Source: Corylus avellana (Eukaryota > Streptophyta > Magnoliopsida > Fagales > Betulaceae). From it: a DNA stretch of 64,000 nucleotides. The stretch's first letter is position 1, and each line of letters begins with the position of its first letter. Below, piece by piece: positions 55,625 to 64,000 of the stretch. The translations under genes and the position numbers were made by a program. The stretch spans positions 12,326,850 through 12,390,849 of the forward strand of contig NC_081544.1 in assembly GCF_901000735.1 (NCBI RefSeq), written 5' to 3'. The notes under the pieces are model-generated. The model did no database searches, was not told where the DNA came from, and was given only the letters and a program-made list of their open reading frames with translations.

Positions 55625-55835
55625 TAAGCTTAATAAGCGAGACGAACCTTATACGAGCCGAGCTCACGAGCTGCTCACGAGTTAGCCGAGTCGAGCCGAG
55701 CTTGCTTCCTTTAATATTCGAGCTAGGATTTGTGTTCACGAAGTGCTTCATTTAATATTCGAGTCGAGCACGAGCCAAGCCCGAGCTTGCTCGCGAGACG
55801 CTTCGCTCACTTAACAGCCCTACCTTTTACCAAGC
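55625..55835. mobile_element. GAGCC/CGAGCT-rich dispersed repeat (hAT-MITE-like end)
   Basis: Many CGAGC, GAGCCGAGC and CTCGCGAG motifs, ending TTAACAGCCCTACC, resemble plant repeats whose hAT-type end reads CAGGGCTG. No partner end was identified with certainty. Confidence 0.45.
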
Positions 55836-55839
55836 AGGG

Positions 55840-56060
55840 ACGGAGATAGAAAATCTTATGGGTAGAGGCAAAGCATAAATGAAAAATATTTTAGGATATA
55901 AGGGTGAAAGTATGAATGAGAAATATATTAAAATTGAATGTTAAATTAATACAAAAAAAAAAATTGGTATCAATTCACTGCTAACAAAAAATTAAACAAA
56001 GGAAAAGATACAAGTAATTACTTGATAATATATTTCAAAATTCACTTTACTTAAGTCCAA
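55840..56060. repeat. Dispersed repeat, second copy of 9118-9360
   Basis: GGGACGGAGATAGAAAATCT through TTAGGATATAAGGG to AATTACTTGATAATATATTTC aligns with 9123-9345 with modest divergence. Confidence 0.75.
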
Positions 56061-56523
56061 ATAGGAATAGGATTCGCCCAGAATTGTGATCCCGTCTTGA
56101 GGCGCGAATTTGGCATTGCGACGCTCCGAATTAGGAAAATGTTATTTCAGAATGAATTGTATCATTTTGAGTTACCTTTTCAATGGCGCTTGAATCACCT
56201 CAATCGGATATTTGAGCTTGAAGTTATGGTCAAAATACCGAGATATGTTCAGAATCCAATTTTGCATCCAATCCGATTTGACTCCAATTTGGGAAATTCC
56301 GAATTACTCCTTTTCTTTATTTGATTAAACTTAACCATGTCTTCTAGGTCTTTCCAATTTGCCCTTTAAGCTTGAAACTTTTCCAGAAACGCTTCTTTTC
56401 TTCCAAAAACCTATAAAACAAAGAAAATACAAAAAGGAAGTAAAATGGCATGAATTAACTAAAACTAAAGGATTAAAACATGTAAGTTAAGGGCTAAAAA
56501 TATGAATATTTTGGCACTTAACA
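56060..56523 (-). mobile_element. Truncated gypsy-type LTR, minus orientation
   Basis: Reversed, it starts TGTTAAGTGCCAAAATATTC at 56523 and matches the LTR at 4873 onward for about 400 bp (GGTAACTCAAAATGATAC and neighbours). It shares its first ~70 bp with the LTR at 58661-60018. It may be the 3' LTR of that element or a related fragment. Confidence 0.7.
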
Positions 56524-56540
56524 TTGCCTTCCACCACCAG

Positions 56541-58344
56541 TTTTTTTTTTTTTGAGAAAAAACTACTGCATATATTATTCAATCAATCTGACTACAAGGA
56601 GTAGAACACTCCCGTAGGATAATAGCCCGAATACATGCTGGATAAGCTCCTATCCAAGTCATATCAAGACCCTCCCTAACAGCACAGCGAGCCAGAGTAT
56701 GAGCAGCACAGTTTGCCAACCTACCCACTCCATGTATCTGCCAAGGTGATAACTCTTGGAGCAATAATTTCATGTCCTCTACTAAATGTCCGATCTTACT
56801 CCAATTTTGACCTTTTGCTTTGACAGCTTCTATCACCACCCATCGCATCCCCCTCTAAATAAATGTTAGAGAGTCCCAGTTCAGCGCAGAATCTGATAGC
56901 TTGAGTGCCAGCCCATGCCTCCGCGGATAAAGGATCAAGACATCCATGCATCGACAAGCAACGTGTAGCTATCACCCTCCCCTCTGAATCTCGAATAACA
57001 GCTCCCATTCCTGTTTTTCGCTGCTGATTGCAGATCGCAGCATCCCAGTTAATTTTATTCCAGCCAAGAGGTGGGACTTGCCAACTAGCTTGAACCCCGT
57101 TTCTTATTTCCCCCACTGGACGGTCATGAGCTGACGCATAAGCATCCACCGCAGCAGCGGCTTGAAGAACTAGAGCATTTGGGTGATCAAACAGACCTCC
57201 ATGAAGCACCGAATTACGTCGAAACCAAATCCTCCTTGCCAGAGCCACGAACAGATTGATCTCCTCTTCTTCACAACAGCCGAAGATTGCCTTCACCAGG
57301 TGACGAAAAGTGGGACCATCAAAGGAACTCTTCAGCAGTTTTTTTCCACAGCCACCCCACACATCCCTGGCCGAGGGGCATTCCCACAAAATGTGGAAAC
57401 ATGTCTCCTCAACTAAACCACAGCAAGGACATAGGGGATCAGTAATGATCTTGCGTTTGTATAAGTTGGCTCTAGTAGGCAGAATTTTGTGACATGCTTT
57501 CCACAAAAAAAAATTTTCAGCATTAGTCACTTTTAGTTTCCACAAAGCCCGCCATATCTCCCCCAATTCCCCTCTAGTCGAACTCTCCGGGTGCTGTCTT
57601 GCCTGTCCTTCTTTAGCAATATGGTATGCACTTTAACAGTGAAGGTTCCTTTAGAATTACCCCTCCATGTCAACCGGTCATCCCGATTTGTGCAACTAAG
57701 GGGAATAGATAAAATCGCCGATGCTTCATTGGGCCCAAAAATCTCTTCGATAAGTGCCTTATTCCACCCTTTTGTATCACTATCAATTAAATCACTTACT
57801 TTTGCATCCGAGGCTAGGATCCTTGGATAGGATTGTATAGCATAAGTGGAAGGTAAAGGCACCCATTTATCCCCCCAAATCTTCGTCGTTTTCCCATTCC
57901 CAATCCGCCAAAACAGCCCCTCCTCAAGCAACTCCCGTGCCCCCCAAATACTTCGCCATGCAAAAGAGGGCTTATGCCCCAAGGGAGCATCCAAAAAGGA
58001 ATTATTGGGGAAGTATTTCGCCTTCATAATTTTCGAGACAAGACTATCCGGTGTACTCCAAAGGCGCCACCCTTGTTTGGCCAACATAGCCGAATTAAAG
58101 CACATTAAGTCGCGGAAACCCATACCACCTTTCTCCTTCGACTCCCCCAATTTACTCCAGCTCATCCAAGGAATATGAGACGCTCCCCACCAAAACCTTT
58201 GCATAAGAGAGTTGATATTTGAACATAAGACCTTTGGGAGCCTAAAGACACTCATACAATAAGTAGGGATAGCTTGTATGACTGCCTTTAGCAAAATTTC
58301 CCTCCCCGCTTGGGAAAGGAATTTTAGCTTCCAATCTTGGAGTC
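56541..58344 (-). mobile_element. 5'-truncated L1-type LINE with poly(A) and long TSD
   Basis: On the minus strand the insert ends in a poly(A) (T-run at 56541-56553). Both sides carry CCTTCCACCACCAG (56527-56540 and 58345-58358), a 14-16 bp target duplication typical of target-primed insertion. The remaining part codes for the end of a LINE ORF2. The 5' end is truncated, as is usual for LINEs. Confidence 0.95.
56579..58294 (-). pseudogene. LINE ORF2 C-terminal part: zf-RVT and RNase H
   Basis: From 58294 downward the protein reads AVIQAIPTYCMSVFRLPKVL, FWWGASHIPWMSWSKL and CFNSAMLAKQGWRL, the region after the reverse transcriptase core. A frameshift near 57550 follows. Next come the zf-RVT domain (WKLKVTNAENFFLWKACHKI, CPCCGLVEETCFHILWEC) and the RNase H type domain (INWDAAICN, GMGAVIRDSEGRVIA, SAEAWAGTQAI, LEGDA). 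A second frameshift at about 56840 leads to HGVGRLANCAAHTLARCA. ORF2 would provide nicking and reverse transcription; here the endonuclease and YADD core are missing. Confidence 0.93.
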
Positions 58345-58358
58345 CCTTCCACCACCAG

Positions 58359-58660
58359 TTGATAGGCTATGCATGACGGCCTGTTGACGCTTTTCAGGAC
58401 AAAGGATTGCTTCATGGGCCTTCACAACAGCGGGTTTTCTGGCAGCGTTTCCATTGTCTCCTCAACTTCTTCTTCTTCTTCTATGTCGGAGTTGTCTCTA
58501 TGCCCTTGTCAAATGGTCCGTTCAATTTCTAGAATAAGTGGAAAGTTGGTTGAGGCTTTGGATAAAAACAAAAATAAAATTGAAAATTAAAATAACTAAA
58601 GTAAAGGAAAATAATTCAAAACAAAATTTAACACAATCCCCGGCAACGGTGCCAAAAACT
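58359..58660 (-). mobile_element. Short internal region of the minus-strand gypsy-type element
   Basis: Between the LINE and the LTR at 58661 only about 300 bp remain, containing the primer site at 58637-58654 but no gag or pol frame. With the 16 bp beyond the LINE it reaches the LTR at 56523, so the element is either a very small derivative or heavily deleted. Confidence 0.6.
58637..58654 (-). other. Primer binding site (tRNA-Asp type)
   Basis: The reverse complement TGGCACCGTTGCCGGGGA differs by one base from the complement of the plant tRNA-Asp 3' end and lies 6 bp from the LTR end. Confidence 0.88.
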
Positions 58661-60018
58661 TGTTGTGCCAAATACTTGGTACGTTTACTCGCAGGTGCAC
58701 AAGATCAAACGATAGTATAGCAGGCAAATACGAGATCATTTCCATGAGGATTGGTAAATTATGTTTACAAGTAATTTCTTATTTAATTAAACATATAAAA
58801 TTCAATTGTCATGATTGAATTTAAAATAAAGAAATAAAAGAAAAGTTAAACTAAAACTAAAAAGGATTAGGGTTTTGATATCCACCACTAATCAGACTAA
58901 TGAAGATAACAATATGCCAATGCACCAATTATACCGGTATATTTAATGTTTGCCAACCTAAGGGTATGAGTGTCTACTCCTTAATCTATTGATTTCCCTA
59001 AGCAACAAATTAGGCATGGGTGTCTACTCTAATTCTTTTATTTGTTAAAGGATTTAGCATGGGTGTATACTAAGTTGTTCTTTAAGAAAGCATAAATCTA
59101 TGGAAATCGACGACCACATGAGGCCTAGGGCATGGATGTCTACTCCCGGTTCCCCGTGTTGATTAACCCAAGAACCTAGTGTGGATTTCTTTTGTTACTC
59201 TTATTAAACCCAGGACTCAATCATTCAAATTGATTTGATTAACTAGTCCATACAACATGCATATGTTGATCAGGCAAACACATATGAGGAATTGAAGATA
59301 ACAGGAATTAATCAATTTAAATACACCAAAATATAATTGTAGCAAAGGCGCCAATATTGGAATCATAAATAGACATGATTAGGGCTTCAATGTAGCCCTA
59401 ATTAAAATATAAACTACATAATGAAAATAAAAGGTGGAAGAGAAGAGAAACCTAAACTCCTATTGATCTAGCCTTCAGTCCCTTTCCAGAGCTTGTGCCT
59501 CTTTCTCCTCCCCCTTTCCTAGAAGCTGAGAGGTCTATTTATAAGCGTTTAGAAGTCCTTGACACACTAGTAAACCTAGAAAATACGTAGGGTTTAGTCC
59601 TATTACAAGTGGGACTTGGAAAAACCCTAATATGGAAGGAAAGGGAGTCTGGCCGCCTCTAATGTGTCTCCAGCGCACGGGTGCGCTCGATTGCAACCCA
59701 TATGCGCTCAATCGTACGTCTGTGATTGAGACACTTCTGGTGTGCACATGATCACACATGGCTACACTCGCTGCTTGTCTTCTCTAGTAGTGCGATTCAT
59801 CGTAGGCTCCCTACGATCAATTGCACTGCCAAGAACTCCTACTTTTCCTAAATTCTCTCTTTGAGCCCAAATCTTCCTGATTTACTTCTTTCTCTTCCAA
59901 AAGCCTACAAAAGCATGGAAAACACATAAAAGAACTAAAATAGCATAAATTAACAACACTGAAGGAATTAACACATATAAGTTTAAGGGTTAAAATATGA
60001 ATATTTTGGCACTTAACA
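58661..60018 (-). repeat. 5' LTR (minus) of the gypsy-type element, 1358 bp
   Basis: On the minus strand it runs TGTTAAGTGCC to GGCACAACA. It matches the solo LTR 18899-20201 along its length, including GGGCATGG.TGTCTACTC repeats (58975-59140) and GCGCTCGATTGC motifs near 59683-59710. No gene. Confidence 0.9.
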
Positions 60019-61005
60019 CCACTCTCAATAGGACGAATCCTTGTAGGATAAGGCTATAGAGAGGGTGTTGAACCTCAAGGACTGTATAGTTGTTATCAAG
60101 TTTTCATGATCAAAAGTAACTTAATTTAAAAGGTGATTGAGTTGTTTTGTAACTAAAGTGCATGAAAATAAAATAGATTTGAAATATAAGAGAGAGTGTA
60201 GGGTATTGACTTCACCTCTATCCGCACAACATTGGTTAATCATACTTAATCAAGAAATTCATTCTATGCATGCTATAAATAAACAAGAAAATACATTTTT
60301 AAAGAATATGTATATTCCATCTTCGGTCGACACGGACCGTCCACCTAACCTCTAAGATGCGGTATGACCTATCTTCCCTTGGTATGGATTATCTAATTCT
60401 TTAATAGGATACATACTATCAAGAGGATAAGTATAACCCATCTTCTGTTGGCACGGATTATCCACCTAACTACTAAGATGCAGTACGACCCGTCTTTCCT
60501 AGGCATGGCCTATCAAACCTTTTTGATCATATGTCATTTAAAATCGTTGTATAACCATCATCCCCATAATCACAGAAAATAAGAATGATTTGAGTTCAAT
60601 AAAAGTAAAAGACTTTCTAAGACAAGATGAGAATTTCACTAATATTGATTTTGGAATTTAAGAACAATTGCATTTAAACATTAAGAACAAAATCAAATTG
60701 TAGCAATTCTCATAATTATACAACCAACATGCATAAACTGAAAATCTATAAATTAAGATACAATCAAACCATTGCACTTGGGTAGGGTTACATCAATACC
60801 CCACGAACGGGTTTAGCCGCTCATGACTTTGCTAGGCCTCCAAGAAGTATTTGCTGAATTTTTGCTCTAGGCAGTGGTGTCTTGTTTCAGTGTTTAAAGG
60901 CCTATTTATTGAAACCCTAAAAACCCTAGGAAAATAGTATTTCAATCTCCAAGTCCAAGTGGGAGACTGAAAACCCAATCGAAGTTGGAAAAGGACTGCT
61001 GCTTT
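60019..61005 (-). mobile_element. Partial LTR-like sequence, minus orientation, no gene
   Basis: The first 100 bp (AGGACGAATCCTTGTAGGAT...) resemble LTR ends of gypsy elements. Two blocks around ATCTTCGGTCGACACGGACC (60320) and ATCTTCTGTTGGCACGGATT (60440) repeat each other. The end (CCAAGTGGGAGACTGAAAAC) resembles 59608-59630. It is cut at 61006 by another LTR. Confidence 0.5.
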
Positions 61006-62040
61006 TGTAATACCCCAACTTTTTAAATCGTTTTAAAAAGTGTTTTAATCCCTTACTCAACGAGCTAATAGCCTTCTAAATCAACCCTAAACAAAAAACC
61101 CTAAGCCATCTTAGCATAGCCCATAGCCCTCACACTTAGCCACGAAGCCTTTGAAGTGAAACCCAAACCTACCATTTCTGACCGTACGTACACCCAGGGA
61201 ACCGGACGTACGCTCTTCTTTTTAGTAGAGGACGTACGTAGGGGGACCACTCGGACCTACGCTACTTTTTGGAAAACTCCTAGATAATACCTGGACATAC
61301 GATGAACCCTTTTACCCAATGTGTAATAGTATCGAATGTACGCCCCAATACAACTGGACATCCGCTACTTTTTATAGTAGTTGCTAGCGCCCTCAGCTTT
61401 TCTAGCCTATAAATACCGACCCCCTTGAACCCATTCTTACGCCTAGACTCTCTAAGAAACCTCTATGTGAGAGAATTGTGAGTTTGATTTGAGAGAGAGA
61501 AGGAAGGAAGCTTGGTGTTCTTGCCACCTCCCGAGGTAAACCCTTGCCCGTTTTACACTCTCAATATCGTTCTTATTGCTTTATTAACATTGTGAGTTTT
61601 CAAAAGATGTCATTTCCTTACAAAACAAGAAATGTTTTCAAAATAGTTTCAAAAGCTTCTTTGATTCTTTGTATTGCATGATGTTGAGTTTTCTTACGTT
61701 GCACGTGTCGGTTTATTAGCCGAGGAGGAGATGTAGAGGCCTATAGATTTTATGGAAGCCTAAAACACAGTTTAAAGCTTATTATAGGATTTCTTAACTC
61801 ACTGGCCAGACGTACGCTCTCGAGCCTGGACGTACGGTTAGGAAACCAGATATTTATCCTCAAGCCTCACTCTCGTGTATTTTTGAGTCTAGCGATCCTT
61901 TTAATGGATAAAGCTTAGTATCTTACTCATAAGGGTCCTCTAGAACTGTGCATGACGACATGTCGTATTTCGTTATAGTAGGATTTAGCTATGTCGGAGC
62001 ATTCGAGCAAGCGTACAAGGTAAGTAAACACTTACAAATA
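61006..62040 (+). mobile_element. Truncated gypsy LTR, same family as 16519-18496
   Basis: It starts TGTAATACCCCAAC and follows 16519-17640 closely, including the CGTACG-type motifs (61180-61370), the TATAAATA box (about 61408) and CTTTTAATGGATAAAGCTTA. It stops at about 62040, roughly halfway through the LTR. Confidence 0.85.
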
Positions 62041-62445
62041 GTTTTTAAGCCCAAAAACAAATACAATCAGAATGGATTATATATCAAATTTGAATTAAAA
62101 AATTAATTACTTTTAAGAAAACAAAAGACAAAATAAAAAAGACAACCCTTCAAGGAGGAAAATCCACTCCAGAGGAAGGTGGAGTGGCTCGCCGCCACAC
62201 CGGCCCATCTGGGATGGCGCGCTGCCACCCCTAGATTTGCCAAGAGTAGTCGTGCGCCACCTCCAGCCACTCATGGGGTGGCTTCTCCTACTTGGAAGAT
62301 TGTCTTTTTCATTTTTTTAAAAAAAGTTAATTAATTTTTTGTTTCAGATTTGATTTATAAGCCAACGTGATTGTGTTTGTTTTAGGGCTTTGATGTTTGT
62401 AGATACGTGGCAGACCTTGGACCGTTAAATACAAATGATTGCTAA

Positions 62446-62477
<32 letters not shown>

Positions 62478-63263
62478 CTCATTTTTCTAGTAATTGGAGG
62501 AATTCGAATCCTAAAATATAACTCCTTGGCACATATACCCACTCAATCAAGAAACCATCTTTCAGCAGAACTGCAGAAGCATGGAAAAGAAAGGCATTAA
62601 CCATTGATATAGATAAGATATACTCCTTGGCACATATACCCATGTGTTGCAATTAAGAAGCCAACTTTCAGTAGACAAAGCAAATTTTAAAGATATTATC
62701 CACCGTACATTAAACAAGGAATATGCATGAAACAAGTGATATCCTGATATCCACCTAGCGCCATATTTTCTAAAGGGTCCAATGTGTCTTTTTGGTCACG
62801 AATTTTCCTGAGAAATCTCATACTATAAATAGTGTGACGTGGCGTTAGATACACCGTGATGCGACCTCACTCTATTCAAGAGTGTTGGGTAATATGAAAG
62901 GAAGGTGCTGCAGATAATTTTAAACAACTTTTTTGTGTTAAACGCCTGTCATTAATAAAGTAATAAGTCAATATCTTCTTTGTGATCATATTTTTACACA
63001 ATTGAGTGTAGTAGAGATTCAGATCAAAGAAAAAGAGAGGTGACTTTGTGATAATAGACAATAGAGGTACAAAGACACAAAAGAGAGCACATATGAGGAA
63101 AGTAGAGGGAGGCTAAGTGCGTATACGAAACAAAAAAGTGGAAAAAGTTAAACGTATCTCATAGATCTGTCGAACGTGAGTGCAGATCTACTACCGACGA
63201 ACATATATACATTATGGAGGGCGTAGATTTATCTAGATCCATCATGGGAGAGTGTAGATCCAT
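62041..63263. other. Intergenic DNA with MITE-like GC block, no gene
   Basis: Positions 62160-62290 have GGTGGAGTGGCTCGCCGCCA-like blocks recalling the core of the element at 27390-27750. Two related stretches with CTCCTTGGCACATATACCCA occur at 62521 and 62622; the latter resembles 29485-29525 in reverse. Nothing coding is seen. Confidence 0.5.
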
Positions 63264-63363
63264 NNNNNNNNNNNNNNNNNNNNNNNNNNNNNNNNNNNNN
63301 NNNNNNNNNNNNNNNNNNNNNNNNNNNNNNNNNNNNNNNNNNNNNNNNNNNNNNNNNNNNNNN
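63264..63363. other. Assembly gap (100 N)
   Basis: One hundred N of placeholder length, with GTAGATC-rich repeated sequence on its left side. Confidence 0.95.
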
Positions 63364-63499
63364 GTTCTTTCTTCTTTGTTCTTTTGGGTAGAAACCAAAT
63401 GTGAGAGACAGTAAGTATGATTACAGGTGAGAGACACTAAGTATCTAATTTGATCCTTACTTGAAGTCTTGAACTTATCTGTAACTAACTTACTGACGA

Positions 63500-63720
63500 T
63501 GATGTGTAGGTAATTAACGAAGATTCGGTTGTATTTGATGACGATGTGGTTGAAATAAATACAATAGAAAATCCTTCTATTCATACGAATCCGATGACAA
63601 AAAAAAAGGTCCAGAAGAAGCGTGAAGACCTCAACAGTTTGGACCCATTTTGATGAACTTCCTTGTACATATCCAAATGATGTAGTTTGTAAATTGGGCA
63701 AAATGGGAACCCAATTTGTT
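63500..63720 (+). pseudogene. hAT-type transposase N-terminal fragment (BED zinc-finger start)
   Basis: One frame reads VVFDDDVVEINTIENPSIHT and another, overlapping, STVWTHFDELPCTYPNDVVC. The second resembles the start of the BED finger in plant hAT transposases (STVW.HF), where DNA binding begins. The two parts are in different frames and no Cys/His finger follows, so this is a broken fragment. Confidence 0.4.
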
Positions 63721-63899
63721 TTTGTAAATTTGTAAATTGTAATGATGATGTAGTTTTATTTTTTTATTTTTTGTTATTTGATTAGACAATTAAGCCTATT
63801 AACTATTAAGTGATTTGATGATAGCCTGCTAGGAGTTTAATTTCAAAAGATAATTGCTAAAACTATTATTATTTCATTAAAAAAATATATTTTTTAAGT

Positions 63900-64000
63900 T
63901 AAACAGGTCAAATGGGTCGTGTCGGGTGACCTGTGAAAATTGCCATGTCGTGTCGTGTCTAGTGGAGCCGACCCGTTAACTAAACGGGTCATGTTTGGGT
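63900..64000. mobile_element. GGGTCGTGTCGGGT-type dispersed repeat
   Basis: Repeated GTGTCG, GACCCG and ACGGGTC motifs resemble a widespread plant hAT-MITE-like repeat. It continues beyond the window, so its end cannot be judged. Confidence 0.4.

Noticed and set aside
58637..58654. tRNA-Asp-like 3' end sequence
   Set aside because: Only the terminal 18 bases match and no cloverleaf precedes it; its place beside an LTR end makes it a primer binding site. The same applies to 14312-14329.
1..64000. Endogenous pararetrovirus or other integrated virus
   Set aside because: I looked for movement protein, coat protein and caulimovirid reverse transcriptase signatures; all RT and integrase traces have copia, chromovirus or LINE order and context.

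Overview
This window is nuclear DNA of a flowering plant. The evidence is spliced genes with GT-AG introns, Ty1/copia and Ty3/gypsy retrotransposons primed by tRNA-iMet or tRNA-Asp, a CACTA transposon, an L1-type LINE and plant-only gene families (a potato inhibitor I protein and a UGT78-like glycosyltransferase). The style suggests a woody eudicot, perhaps a rosid; I cannot name the species. Most of the 64 kb is nested, decaying transposable elements. Only two genes look intact: the protease inhibitor at 6600-8913 and the glycosyltransferase at 37155-38985, both on the + strand. Three runs of N (4196-4215, 31370-31469, 63264-63363) are assembly gaps.

Layout. 1-4872: degenerate + strand copia element whose 3' end is split by a CACTA element with a perfect TSD. 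4873-6160: old gypsy-type LTR. 6163-10990: protease-inhibitor locus, an intact three-exon gene followed by a tandem pseudogene copy that has lost exon 3. 10991-18496: a + strand gypsy-like element carrying a plant-transposon-protein ORF, itself hit by a minus-strand LTR element. 18497-25293: two minus-strand chromovirus tails (integrase end, chromodomain, small acidic ORF, LTR) pierced by two solo LTRs with perfect 5-bp TSDs. 26369-48887: a cluster of four UGT copies (A exon 2 only, B broken, C intact, D 5' fragment) with a TRIM-like element, two related gag-RNase H copia derivatives and a 5.1-kb gag-only copia. 49363-54460: decayed + strand copia. 54460-56060: AT-rich DNA and small repeats. 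56060-60018: minus-strand LTR element with a 5'-truncated LINE inside. 60019-64000: LTR fragments, small repeats and a hAT-like transposase fragment.

How the parts relate. The inhibitor and UGT clusters grew by tandem duplication, and most extra copies were then broken by insertion or deletion. Nested insertions give a relative order: the gag-RNase H copia entered before the UGT block duplicated, because both copies share its boundaries, whereas the TRIM-like element is found only in copy B and the gag-only copia only between copies C and D. Several unrelated LTR families here carry tandem units of about 46-61 bp containing short CpG palindromes (CGTACG, GATCGATC, TCCGGA). That recurrence is the least expected pattern in the window.
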